Assembly (NCBI GenBank): GCA_036388415.1
Contig: DASVRW010000002.1
Location: 975,396-1,039,395, forward strand
From: Candidatus Saccharimonadales bacterium
GTDB taxonomy: Bacteria > Patescibacteriota > Saccharimonadia > Saccharimonadales > UBA4665
Direction of reading: 5' to 3'
Length of the DNA: 64,000 nt
This document shows positions 44,003 through 51,653 of this stretch, one piece after another. Both the position numbers and the translations under genes were made by a program. The notes beneath the pieces were generated by a model. It was not told the origin of the DNA and did no database searches. It saw nothing but the letters and a program-made list of their open reading frames with translations. The first letter of the stretch is position 1, and each line of letters starts with the position of its first letter.

Positions 44003-44773
44003 GTGATTGGTGACTACGAATTGGGTAGTGGCATGGCCAGCCTCGCACCTCCGGTAAGTAACGAAGCTTATGGTTTTGCACCGCTGGCTGAGTCGTTCAC
44101 GGGGGCAATCAGCTACAAAGAAGGCTTGCCGCCGTTGGACGTCCGCTTGCTCAATGCGCAGCACGACAAGATACCGACACCAATCAATGATCTCGGTCTG
44201 ATCGATGTCGACCAGCTGATCGTGGACGTCAATCGAACCATTGCGCCCGGCTACACCTGGCCGTCGCCCCCGAGCCGGCACCATATATACTGGCCTCGTA
44301 CCGATTATGTAGAATTTCAAGAAGATCAGCCTGAAGTGCCGGCCGTGCGCTTCCGGGAACAGTCAGCGCACCTGATCCGCGTGCCACGTGAATTTGAAAA
44401 CTGGCTGCACGCCATAACTGAACCGCCGCCCATGCCCGAGCCAGAGGTGATGGAGCAGGTTAACGCAGCCTGGACGGTCGCACAGGGCTTGTTCCATAGC
44501 ATCCGCGAAACAACCAAAACGGTGCGTATGTTTGAGCGCGCCCGCGGCTACCGTGAGTTTAGCGAGGCGCAGGAAGAAATTATCCATGATATGGTCAGCA
44601 ATGATCTAGCGGGGGTGGTGACACATCTTTATAAACTGGATGAAATCCCAGTCGAGTTCTGGCCGTTTAGCCCTGATGTGCAGGCGCAGATCGCGGCCGG
44701 ACAGATCGGCGAGATTATGACCAAGGGCTGGCTGCGCAAGACTCGAGCCGCCAATCAGCGTGACGCAGCGTAG
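44003..44773 (+). CDS. Hypothetical protein, 256 aa
   Basis: Unrecognised soluble protein. Pro-rich patches (YTWPSPPSRHHIYWP, TEPPPMPEPE) precede a helical C-terminal half (NAAWTVAQGLFHSIRETTKT). GTG start with GGGAGG 4-5 nt upstream. There is no room for a promoter between the terminator at 43947-43978 and this SD, so expression probably depends on readthrough. Confidence 0.62.
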   Translation: MIGDYELGSGMASLAPPVSNEAYGFAPLAESFTGAISYKEGLPPLDVRLLNAQHDKIPTPINDLGLIDVDQLIVDVNRTIAPGYTWPSPPSRHHIYWPRTDYVEFQEDQPEVPAVRFREQSAHLIRVPREFENWLHAITEPPPMPEPEVMEQVNAAWTVAQGLFHSIRETTKTVRMFERARGYREFSEAQEEIIHDMVSNDLAGVVTHLYKLDEIPVEFWPFSPDVQAQIAAGQIGEIMTKGWLRKTRAANQRDAA

Positions 44774-44846
44774 ACTCCCACTGAGATAGGAGTTACACAT
44801 GTTCTGTATGACTTTGTTGAAATAGTTATCAATGTGTAGGCATGAG

Positions 44847-44966
44847 AAAAGCCGCGTGGTGATGAATGTAGATGAGATGAGTAGAGAAGTGGGTGTCTTG
44901 CGGTGAGGCAAGGCGGTCATAATCTCGATACTGTTATCGATCATCCGGGTCATCAGACGCGGCTTG
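44847..44966. ncRNA. Candidate structured RNA, ~120 nt
   Basis: AAGCCGCGT (44849-44857) pairs with ACGCGGCTT (44956-44964), and TGATGA pairs with TCATCA just inside. The enclosed part holds CTTGC-GGTGAG-GCAAG and TCGATA-CTGT-TATCGA hairpins. No SRP, 6S, tmRNA or RNase P signature was recognised and the strand is undecided: the minus strand ends with CTTTTCTC. It occupies most of the gene-free stretch 44774-45080. Confidence 0.4.
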
Positions 44967-45006
44967 TTGTTCGTCTACCGTTGGACTGCTCTGTGTATTG
45001 TGTCTT

Positions 45007-45064
45007 GCCCTCTGGGGAACCAATCACGCTCACGGTGCATGCGTAATCTCAGTATCCAGAGGGC
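45007..45064. other. Second inverted repeat in the same gene-free stretch
   Basis: GCCCTCTGG (45007-45015) and CCAGAGGGC (45056-45064) are perfect complements around a 40-nt loop that itself contains ACGC/GCGT pairing. On the minus strand it follows the stop of the 52-aa gene by 16 nt and may be its 3' end structure. Confidence 0.4.
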
Positions 45065-45080
45065 GGGTGACAGAGTGATG

Positions 45081-45239
45081 TCAGGGCTTGTCTTTCGACA
45101 GCCGGCCAGAACAGAAAGCGGACACGACCGCAATGCACGCAGATCCGACAGCTGCACTAGTCTCGTGCTCGTAAGCAAGGACGAGACTAACAGGTGCCAT
45201 TACGCACGCTACGAACAGTCCTAGGATTGTTGCTAGCAT
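45081..45239 (-). CDS. Two-helix microprotein, 52 aa
   Basis: Begins MLATILGLFVACVM. Two hydrophobic segments (residues ~2-22 and ~29-43) are separated by YEHETS, with a short basic tail. A strong SD GGGAGGTG lies 6 nt before the ATG. It is second in a tandem with the 51-aa gene at 45434-45279 and similar in size and layout, so the two may be diverged duplicates. Function unknown: membrane peptide, possibly bacteriocin-, holin- or toxin-like. Confidence 0.55.
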   Translation of the reverse strand: MLATILGLFVACVMAPVSLVLAYEHETSAAVGSACIAVVSAFCSGRLSKDKP

Positions 45240-45278
45240 GATTTCACCTCCCTCTGGGATGTTGTTGGGCCATGCGGG

Positions 45279-45434
45279 TCAGAACAAGCTGGTCGACACT
45301 CGTCCAGCGGTGTGAGCACACCCCACTGCGATGCCTACGAATGCGACCGCAATAGTTCCGCGACGCTTCTTGTTGGCCACAATGCTTGCCGCTACAGCCG
45401 CTGTCACGATCAGTAGCAGGAAGAAGTATGCCAT
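45279..45434 (-). CDS. Two-helix microprotein, 51 aa
   Basis: Begins MAYFFLLLIVTAAVAAS. Two hydrophobic helices (~3-18 and ~24-40) are joined by a KKRRG loop. SD GGAGGGAAG lies 9-10 nt before the ATG at 45434. A promoter on the minus strand (TTGACT, 17 nt, TTAACT, near 45520-45490) is plausible. The first of two tandem small membrane-protein genes; no family recognised. Confidence 0.55.
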   Translation of the reverse strand: MAYFFLLLIVTAAVAASIVANKKRRGTIAVAFVGIAVGCAHTAGRVSTSLF

Positions 45435-45550
45435 TATCTTCACTTCCCTCCGAGGTAAAATATGCGCGGTATCCGTTGGTGAACGAACTAGTATAGTTAA
45501 CATATATATCGTGTAAAAGTCAATCATAGGACATAATCGGATATACTGAA

Positions 45551-45579
45551 TTGACTAACAGGGGTAGGTAGGCTATAAT
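45551..45579 (+). promoter_or_regulatory. rpsF operon promoter
   Basis: TTGACT (45551-45556), 17 nt, consensus TATAAT (45574-45579); +1 near 45586. The 97-nt leader that follows is unusual here, where most genes are leaderless, and could carry the S6:S18 autoregulatory RNA known from other bacteria; that motif was not identified. Confidence 0.8.
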
Positions 45580-45682
45580 TGTATGTACTATCAACTTCAG
45601 CTTGCAGCTATCGCTCCCAGATTCTTTCCGAATCACGCGGGGCACAGGCGTGCAGGCTTAACCCAATGGAAGGAGTACTGAT

Positions 45683-46102
45683 TTGAATCAGTATGAAATC
45701 GCTGTGTTATATCACCCGGATCTCGAAGTAGATCTGGATAAGGCCACCAGCCGTGTCGAGAAAATCTTCACGGATAACGGCGGCAGTGTCGTGTCTCAGG
45801 ACAACTGGGGCAAGCGCAAACTGGCGTATGACATCAAGAAGTGCGAATCAGCAATCTATGTCATCTACACGGTTGAATTCCCACCGGAAAATGTTCGCAA
45901 AGTCGAAACGACGTTGAACATTACTGATGAGGTTATCCGGTTCTTGATCACCAAGCCTGACCTTAAAGCTATTGCCAAGGCAGAAGCTGCCAAAGAGGAA
46001 AAAGCCCGCAAGAACGCTGAACGCGGTGAAAATGCCAACGACGACGACCGCGAAGAGCCAGAAGAACCACGCGAACGCCGTGGCCGCCGTGACGACCGCT
46101 AG
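45683..46102 (+). CDS. rpsF: 30S ribosomal protein S6
   Basis: A 139-aa S6 (QYEIAVLYHPDLEVDLDKA, GKRKLAYDIKKCESAIYVIY, ITDEVIRFLITKPDL) with a ~45-residue charged C-terminal tail rich in Glu/Arg/Asp. Starts at TTG 45683, supported by GGAAGGAG about 7 nt upstream and by the conserved N-terminus. First gene of the rpsF-ssb-rpsR cluster. S6 pairs with S18 on 16S rRNA. Confidence 0.95.
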   Translation: MNQYEIAVLYHPDLEVDLDKATSRVEKIFTDNGGSVVSQDNWGKRKLAYDIKKCESAIYVIYTVEFPPENVRKVETTLNITDEVIRFLITKPDLKAIAKAEAAKEEKARKNAERGENANDDDREEPEEPRERRGRRDDR

Positions 46103-46131
46103 ATAAATAATCGGTGGGAAGGAGAAAAATT

Positions 46132-46383
46132 ATGGGAAATGAATATAAGCAAATACCAGGCGAAAATGGTGAAACTATGAAAGCAGTGACACACAGTTGG
46201 GATGGTGCTCCTGAAACTGATTTGGGTGAGTTTAGTATGACTAGAGTTGCCGATCCAGAGGTAGTTGCAACAGTTGGAACAATAGAGGTAGTTAGGCACA
46301 AATTCCAACTCCGACCAGTAGTTTCTGAGGGTTCCGGCGATCAAAATGATACTTCCGCTGAATCTCTATTCAACAAAAGGTAA
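46132..46383 (+). CDS. Hypothetical protein, 83 aa
   Basis: Unrecognised, acidic, probably partly disordered (QIPGENGETMKAVTHSWDG). SD AAGGAG lies upstream of ATG 46132. Inserted between rpsF and ssb, which are normally adjacent. Composition is AT-richer than the neighbours. Confidence 0.6.
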   Translation: MGNEYKQIPGENGETMKAVTHSWDGAPETDLGEFSMTRVADPEVVATVGTIEVVRHKFQLRPVVSEGSGDQNDTSAESLFNKR

Positions 46384-46483
46384 AGTTGTAGAATTAACTT
46401 CCTCACTTGACGGCAATTGCATGTAGAGCGTAGGGTAAGAATACAAATTAACAGGACATAGTTCCTACAAGGAGGATAGCCAC

Positions 46484-46996
46484 ATGGCTCGTAGTCTCAA
46501 CCAAGTAACTTTAATGGGCAACCTGACTCGGGACCCAGAACTTCGCAGTACACCAACTGGCCAGCAGGTCTGCAGTTTCAGCCTCGCGCTGAACCGCAGC
46601 TACAAAGCTGCTGATGGCGAATGGCAGGAAGCCACCGATTACATCGACGTTGTAGCCTGGGGACCACTCGGCGAGCGCGTCGCTCAGTATCTAGCCAAGG
46701 GTCGCCGCTGTCTCGTACAGGGCCGACTCCAAAGCCGCAGCTGGGAACAAGAGGGACAGAAGCGCAACAAAGTCGAAGTACTTGCCAGCGACGTAACATT
46801 CCTCGATGGCCGCGGCGAAGGCGGCGAGGGTAGTTCTGAGGGTAGCGGCTCCGGCGGCTACACCCGCGGCAGCGGCACTTCGACCTTCAATGGTGGAAAT
46901 GGCGGAGGCAGCAAGTCTCCAGCTAAGAAGAAAGATGACGTCGTCATCGAAGACATCGGTGACGAGCCGATCAACCTTGACGATATTCCATTCTAA
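46484..46996 (+). CDS. ssb: Single-stranded DNA-binding protein
   Basis: A 170-aa SSB: OB fold in residues 1-110 (NQVTLMGNLTRDPELRSTPT, FSLALNRSYK, YIDVVAWGPLGERVAQYLAKG), a Gly/Ser-rich linker, and an acidic C-terminal tip ending LDDIPF that recruits replication and repair proteins. SD AAGGAGG lies upstream. Lies between rpsF and rpsR as in most bacteria. Confidence 0.97.
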   Translation: MARSLNQVTLMGNLTRDPELRSTPTGQQVCSFSLALNRSYKAADGEWQEATDYIDVVAWGPLGERVAQYLAKGRRCLVQGRLQSRSWEQEGQKRNKVEVLASDVTFLDGRGEGGEGSSEGSGSGGYTRGSGTSTFNGGNGGGSKSPAKKKDDVVIEDIGDEPINLDDIPF

Positions 46997-47009
46997 GGAA
47001 CAATAAAAG

Positions 47010-47156
47010 ATGATTTTTTTATCGGTACTACTGATTGGAGTGGTGATTGGCATTCTTGCGCTCCGCCCACAGCTACACATACTTGTAAAATTGCTACTAA
47101 TAGTAGCGGCATTCGCTATAGTAGCAACATTCGTGTATATCGGAACTAATAGATAA
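47010..47156 (+). CDS. Small membrane protein between ssb and rpsR, 48 aa
   Basis: ATG 47010 with AAGGA upstream; begins MIFLSVLLIGVVIGILALRP. Two hydrophobic helices fill nearly the whole length, broken by RPQLH. It sits 13 nt after ssb and 32 nt before rpsR, so it is probably cotranscribed. No family recognised. Confidence 0.5.
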   Translation: MIFLSVLLIGVVIGILALRPQLHILVKLLLIVAAFAIVATFVYIGTNR

Positions 47157-47188
47157 TTAATAGTAGCTTTACTATAGGAGAATAGATT

Positions 47189-47392
47189 ATGGCAAAGATA
47201 TTTAAACACCGAACAGATGTAGCATATTTCGACTACAAGGATTACAAAACCTTGCAGCGCTATGTAAACGTCTATGGACAGATTGAAACCCGCAAGAAGA
47301 CTGGCCTGACTGAGTCTCAGCAGCGCCGCTTGGCGAGCGCGATCAAGAAGGCACGACACATCGCTCTTATGCCATTTGTCGCAAACAACTAA
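47189..47392 (+). CDS. rpsR: 30S ribosomal protein S18
   Basis: A 67-aa S18 with YKDYKTLQRYVNVYGQIETR and LTESQQRRLASAIKKARHIAL, ending PFVANN. Partner of S6 on the 30S platform. SD AGGAG lies 8 nt upstream. No Cys ligands (zinc-free form). Confidence 0.96.
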   Translation: MAKIFKHRTDVAYFDYKDYKTLQRYVNVYGQIETRKKTGLTESQQRRLASAIKKARHIALMPFVANN

Positions 47393-47446
47393 CGAGTACT
47401 GTTCATATTGGCAGAATATTAGGCGTGATGCCGGTACAATAGAAAT

Positions 47447-47782
47447 ATGAATCCGCCAACATCACCGTTCGTACTATCGACCCGGCTTGCCGGGTACATT
47501 GGGGGTATACTGTCCGCGTATGACATCGACATGCTCGACCAGGGTCAGCGCCGGGAATTTGCGCTTATGCGCCAGCTGATGGCTGACGCACGGCTTGATG
47601 CCCGTGACTATGAACTCAGCGAAACCAGGGCAGAACAGCTCGAAAACGCGATTACCACCAAGAACCGCTTGGAAAAGTTACGTTTATTGATTTTGCGGTC
47701 CAGTGAACGCGATGTCTTCAGTGCTATCGATGTAGCACAGATATCAGCACAGCTCGATGAAATAGTTGATCAGCTGCGGTAA
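47447..47782 (+). CDS. Hypothetical protein, 111 aa
   Basis: Unrecognised helical protein (AITTKNRLEKLRLLILRSSE, VAQISAQLDEIVDQLR). Leaderless: TACAAT (47435-47440) puts +1 exactly at the ATG. Confidence 0.62.
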   Translation: MNPPTSPFVLSTRLAGYIGGILSAYDIDMLDQGQRREFALMRQLMADARLDARDYELSETRAEQLENAITTKNRLEKLRLLILRSSERDVFSAIDVAQISAQLDEIVDQLR

Positions 47783-47874
47783 AATGAGTGGAGTAATAAA
47801 GTGAGTGTAGTTACTGGTCCGGCAACCAGCGGCTGCACGAAGTATGCAAGCCGCAATAACAGGAGGAACTCCCC

Positions 47875-48180
47875 ATGGCATCACCGTATGAACCGTATTA
47901 CAAACAGGCGCTCAAATTAGAATTCCGTTACAAAGATATTGTCGACGACCAGGATAACCCGCTGGCTCAAAATCTCCAACGCGAGATCCATGCGCTTGTC
48001 GAAGATCTGAAGGCAGAAAAGGATCCGAGGGACGTCGAAGAACAGATCAAAACCATCGATCGTCAGTTGTTGCAGGCCCGTGCGCAAGGCGAAATATGCA
48101 TGAGTTACCAAGATATTGATCAGCTACAGGACGAGTACCGTGAGCTCCGGGAAGATATTCGCGAACTGCCAAATTATTAG
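47875..48180 (+). CDS. Hypothetical helical protein, 101 aa
   Basis: Charged and largely alpha-helical, with coiled-coil character (NLQREIHALVEDLKAEKDPR, YQDIDQLQDEYRELREDIRE). SD AGGAGG lies about 8 nt upstream. The stop is 20 nt before efp, so probably in one operon with it. Function unknown. Confidence 0.65.
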   Translation: MASPYEPYYKQALKLEFRYKDIVDDQDNPLAQNLQREIHALVEDLKAEKDPRDVEEQIKTIDRQLLQARAQGEICMSYQDIDQLQDEYRELREDIRELPNY

Positions 48181-48200
48181 ATAAGAAGTAGGAGTACCAG

Positions 48201-48767
48201 ATGGCATTAAGCATTACAGAACTCAAAAAAGGTACGCTATTCCAGCTGGATGGTGTCCCGTACCGGGTGGTTGATTACAACCAAAAAGTCATGGGCCGGG
48301 GTGGTTCGATTGTCAATGTCCGTATCAAGAGCCTGCTTGATGGCAAAGTTCTGGAAAAGACATTTAAGGGCAATGAGCAGCTCGATCGGGCTGATGTCAA
48401 CAACCAGACGGTCCAATATCTGTACAGTGACGGCAGTACGTTCTATTTTATGAATGAAGAGACTTTTGAGCAGTTTGAAATATCGGCGGACCTCGTCGGT
48501 GATGGTGCCGGCTATCTCAAAGAAGGCGACAAAGTGACGCTGCAGTTCTTTGACGGCGTAGCTATCAATGTCGAGCTGCCTAAGAATGTACCGCTGCTGG
48601 TAACCTATGCTGAAAATGCCGTCAAAGGCGACACCAGCTCATCGATAACCAAAGAAGCGACGCTCGAGACTGGCATCACGATCCGCGTTCCGGCATTTAT
48701 CAAGCAAGGTGACCTGATCTCGGTCGACACCAGTAACGGTTCGTACCGCGAGCGCGTCAAGGCGTAA
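48201..48767 (+). CDS. efp: Elongation factor P
   Basis: A 188-aa EF-P that rescues ribosomes at polyproline. Three OB-type domains; recognisable N-terminus (SITELKKGTLFQLDG, YRVVDY) and C-terminus (LETGITIRVPAFIKQGD, IRV...DTSNGSYRERV). The tip loop reads KVMGRGGS with Arg33 where lysylated forms carry Lys34. An Arg tip is used by EF-Ps modified by EarP rhamnosylation. No modification enzyme lies in this window. Many polyproline-rich proteins here (for example at 2989, 22934 and 36735) would need it. Confidence 0.96.
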   Translation: MALSITELKKGTLFQLDGVPYRVVDYNQKVMGRGGSIVNVRIKSLLDGKVLEKTFKGNEQLDRADVNNQTVQYLYSDGSTFYFMNEETFEQFEISADLVGDGAGYLKEGDKVTLQFFDGVAINVELPKNVPLLVTYAENAVKGDTSSSITKEATLETGITIRVPAFIKQGDLISVDTSNGSYRERVKA

Positions 48768-48769
48768 GT

Positions 48770-49264
48770 ATGGCGGAAACTGGCGACTATATCGTGGTGC
48801 ACTTGGTGGATACGCGGAAAGTAGGCGACCGGTTTGAACGCAAGCGGCTCAGCTGGCCGCTGCACATTACGCTGGTGCCGTGGTTTGTGGCGTCAGACAT
48901 GCAAGCGGTGAGCGGCTTGCTCGAGCAAGTGGCAGCACGTCACGAGCCGTTTGAGGTGCGAGTCGGCCAGATTGACCATTTCGGGGCTGATAATGAAATT
49001 CCCGTCAATGTCATAGCAGGTCCGCAGCCGCTGCGACGAGTGCACAGTGATGTACTTCAGGTTCTGCAGGATACTCATGCCACGCTGCGATCAGTACGGT
49101 GGACAGGTGACAACTACATACCGCACATTACCCGGCACGAGGCAACGGATCATTATAAAAACGACGGTGATATGGTGCGGGTTGCAGATTTTCATGTCGT
49201 TAAACTAACCGATGATAATTGGTGCGAAGTCGACGCCGTGTACCGACTGAAAGGGGACGTATAA
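48770..49264 (+). CDS. 2'-5' RNA ligase family (2H phosphoesterase) protein
   Basis: A 164-aa protein of the LigT/2H superfamily with the paired catalytic motifs LHITLVPWF and YIPHITRHE. Members hydrolyse 2',3'-cyclic phosphates or related bonds in RNA. Starts 2 nt after the efp stop, so it is in the same operon; followed at once by a 34-aa gene and tlyA. Confidence 0.85.
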   Translation: MAETGDYIVVHLVDTRKVGDRFERKRLSWPLHITLVPWFVASDMQAVSGLLEQVAARHEPFEVRVGQIDHFGADNEIPVNVIAGPQPLRRVHSDVLQVLQDTHATLRSVRWTGDNYIPHITRHEATDHYKNDGDMVRVADFHVVKLTDDNWCEVDAVYRLKGDV

Positions 49265-49265
49265 C

Positions 49266-49370
49266 ATGGCAAAATACGAAAAACATCCGTACCGCGAAGG
49301 TGTGCGGCATTTTGGTAAAGCTGCGGTAGTAATAGGCGGCCTGGCAGTCGGCGCGGTGATACTATCATGA
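49266..49370 (+). CDS. Tiny membrane protein, 34 aa
   Basis: Begins MAKYEKHPYREGVRHFGKA and ends with a hydrophobic AVVIGGLAVGAVILS. The ATG is 2 nt after the upstream stop and its TGA overlaps the tlyA ATG (ATGA), so coupling on both sides supports it being translated. Function unknown. Confidence 0.5.
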   Translation: MAKYEKHPYREGVRHFGKAAVVIGGLAVGAVILS

Positions 49371-50086
49371 AACAGCGCCTCGATCAGACGCTGGTAACGC
49401 TCGGACTCGTGCCGACACGGTCGCAAGCTGAAAGCTATATCAAGCTCGGTGATGTCAAAGTCAACGGCCGTGTTATCACTAAATCTGGCGAGCCAGTAGG
49501 TGAGCAGGACAAGATTGTGCTGGCGCCGCGCCAGCAATATGTATCGCGAGCTGCCCTGAAGCTGGCTTCCGTCACAGCCGCGCTCAATATCAGCTTTAAG
49601 GGCAAAACAATTCTGGATGTTGGCAGTTCAACCGGTGGATTTACGGATTATGCGCTCAAGCACGGCGCCGTCAAGTCGATCGCCGTCGAAGTCGGTACAA
49701 ATCAGTTGCATCCTAGCTTGCACGGTAATCCGCTGATTGAGCTGCACGAACAGACGGACATCCGTGATTTTAAAACCGATCAACTGATCGAGATTGTTGT
49801 GGCCGACGTATCATTTATTAGTCTCCGCGAAATACTGCCGAGCGTGGCCCGGCTGTGCACGCCACAGACTGCTATTATTGCTATGGTCAAACCGCAGTTC
49901 GAGGCGGGCCAGTCCAGTCTGAAACACAAAGGCGTCATCAAAAACGACCGCATGCGCCGCGATATATTGCACGATTTTGAAACCTGGACCAAAAGCCACT
50001 TCAAAATCGTCAGCAAAGCCGACTCGCAGGTCAGCGGCAGCAAAGGCAACGTCGAGCGCTTTTATCATTTGCAGAAACTCGTGTAA
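49367..50086 (+). CDS. tlyA: TlyA-type rRNA 2'-O-methyltransferase
   Basis: A 239-aa protein: N-terminal S4 RNA-binding domain (RLDQTLVTLGLVPTRSQAES, GDVKVNGRVITKSGE) and an FtsJ-like SAM methyltransferase (LDVGSSTGGFTDYALKHGA, VVADVSFISLREILP, MVKPQFEAG). TlyA methylates 16S C1409 and 23S C1920 and sets capreomycin sensitivity in mycobacteria; haemolysin naming is historical. In the efp operon. Confidence 0.93.
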   Translation: MKQRLDQTLVTLGLVPTRSQAESYIKLGDVKVNGRVITKSGEPVGEQDKIVLAPRQQYVSRAALKLASVTAALNISFKGKTILDVGSSTGGFTDYALKHGAVKSIAVEVGTNQLHPSLHGNPLIELHEQTDIRDFKTDQLIEIVVADVSFISLREILPSVARLCTPQTAIIAMVKPQFEAGQSSLKHKGVIKNDRMRRDILHDFETWTKSHFKIVSKADSQVSGSKGNVERFYHLQKLV

Positions 50087-50210
50087 TTCGTCGATGCTTA
50101 CATGAGTCTGCAATGCAGCCGAAAACAACCAATAAAACAATACTGTTGACAACACTCAAATATTATAAGAGTATAAGACCACAAATATTGGTAGATAATG
50201 AGGAGTCAGT

Positions 50211-50897
50211 ATGTCCGAATTAAACAAAATGCCACCATACGCAGGAAATATTCTGCATAGACAACGAAGCGACCGCCGGGCCTTGGGCGCGCTGGGACTG
50301 GCAGTAGCGGTCGCTGTGCTGCCGGCAGGATGCTCGGCCGTAGGACAAGATGATACTATTCGAATGCAAGCGAACGGTGTAACTCTCGAACCGTTAACCG
50401 TCACAACGACCGTCACGGTCGGACCTGAAATCAGTGCTACGCCCGCACCGACACCTGAGGTCACGCCTGATAACCCACTCCCTACGCCATCGGCTACAAC
50501 AAAAATGAAACGTTATAAAAGGATCAGTCCTAATCATCTAAAACCACTTACTATTGCCAAATGTGAGTCTGAAGGAGTGTTTGATAGAGAATTTTCCTGC
50601 GAAGCACGTATGTCGGGCATTTACTCACTCGTTGAGAGGGGTGATGTCATCGACCAAGAAACTGTATCGGCAGGAGAGGAATTCCGTTTGAAGGATAAAC
50701 GCAAGTCCAGTTCTGAGGCCGCGGATTGCAGGACTGCTACCGTGATCTTTCAGAAAACTGCTGACGCACAAAAACATTTTGTCAGGAGTAGTTATCCCTG
50801 CGGCAAGCTCAGTCCAAATTCGGGAAACCGCGATCTGACCTTTACACCGGATAGTTCACGCCAAGAGCAGGACGCTCTACCCCAAATACAAAAGTAA
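50211..50897 (+). CDS. Putative lipoprotein, 228 aa
   Basis: A basic N-terminus (HRQRSDRRALG), hydrophobic core (ALGLAVAVAVLPA) and lipobox-like PAGCS suggest lipidation at Cys ~42 after an unusually long n-region. A Thr/Pro linker follows, then a ~120-aa domain with four Cys (KCESEG, FSCEAR, DCRTA, YPCGK), likely two disulfides. No family recognised. TTGACA at 50146-50151 may be the -35; a TATAAG follows at nonideal spacing. GAGG lies near the ATG. Confidence 0.65.
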   Translation: MSELNKMPPYAGNILHRQRSDRRALGALGLAVAVAVLPAGCSAVGQDDTIRMQANGVTLEPLTVTTTVTVGPEISATPAPTPEVTPDNPLPTPSATTKMKRYKRISPNHLKPLTIAKCESEGVFDREFSCEARMSGIYSLVERGDVIDQETVSAGEEFRLKDKRKSSSEAADCRTATVIFQKTADAQKHFVRSSYPCGKLSPNSGNRDLTFTPDSSRQEQDALPQIQK

Positions 50898-50962
50898 TTT
50901 TTGCAGGTAATGCACACACAAACGTGGTTACCTTACCTGCTGAAGATGCTAAAATAGAGCAT

Positions 50963-51643
50963 ATGTATTTCGCCAGTCGCTTGCAGGCCGGCCGTATGCT
51001 CGCCAGTCAGATGTCTGGGAAATACGCCGACAAAGATTGCGCCGTGGTGGCACTGTCGGACGGTGGGGTGATTGTTGGCGCCCAGATTGCGCTTGCGCTG
51101 CACGCGCCGATTGGTATGCTGCTCGCCGATATGATCGAGTTGCCGCGCGAACTGACGGCAATCGCCGGCATCACGCAAGACGGCGCCTTTAGCTACAATC
51201 AAGCCTACTCAGATGGTGAAATCGAAGAAATCGTCAGCGAATACCGTGGTGTTATCGAGCAGCAAAAATTAGAGAAACTGCATGACATGCACCGTATGCT
51301 GGGCAAAGACGGCCTGATACGGGAAGATTATCTCAAAAATCATCATATTATTCTGGTTTCGGACGGGCTGTTAAGCGGTTTCTCGATTGATCTGGCGCTG
51401 CAATTTCTGAAACGTATTTCAATCAAGAGTATTGTCGTAGCAACGCCTTTTGCCAGCGTGCCGGCCGTTGACCGCATGCATATTCTGGCTGATGATATTT
51501 ATTGTCTAAACGTGCTCGAGAATTATATTTCGACTGATCATTATTATGACTCGCAGGACGTACCGGAACACGAAATTATCATCGCTAAGCTTGAAAAAAT
51601 TACCCGCGAATGGACACCGCCCGACCAGTTGCCGCCAGCCTAA
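50963..51643 (+). CDS. Phosphoribosyltransferase-like protein
   Basis: A 226-aa protein with a PRTase-type fold: CAVVALSDGGVIVGAQIA near the N-terminus (PPi loop side) and the PRPP-binding-like segment HIILVSDGLLSGFSIDLAL, followed by SIVVATPFASVPAVDRMH. The latter resembles the PRTase domains often annotated next to dienelactone hydrolase-type genes. Substrate unknown. The ATG at 50963 is set by TAAAAT (50950-50955), +1 at 50962; leaderless. Confidence 0.75.
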   Translation: MYFASRLQAGRMLASQMSGKYADKDCAVVALSDGGVIVGAQIALALHAPIGMLLADMIELPRELTAIAGITQDGAFSYNQAYSDGEIEEIVSEYRGVIEQQKLEKLHDMHRMLGKDGLIREDYLKNHHIILVSDGLLSGFSIDLALQFLKRISIKSIVVATPFASVPAVDRMHILADDIYCLNVLENYISTDHYYDSQDVPEHEIIIAKLEKITREWTPPDQLPPA

Positions 51644-51653
51644 TGGCACCAAA

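Noticed and set aside
44847-45064. Structured region as SRP, 6S, tmRNA or RNase P RNA.
   Set aside because: None of their conserved core sequences was found on either strand.
46691-47359. Minus-strand open frame of 222 codons across ssb and rpsR.
   Set aside because: It runs antisense to two certain genes and their spacer and shows no family features.
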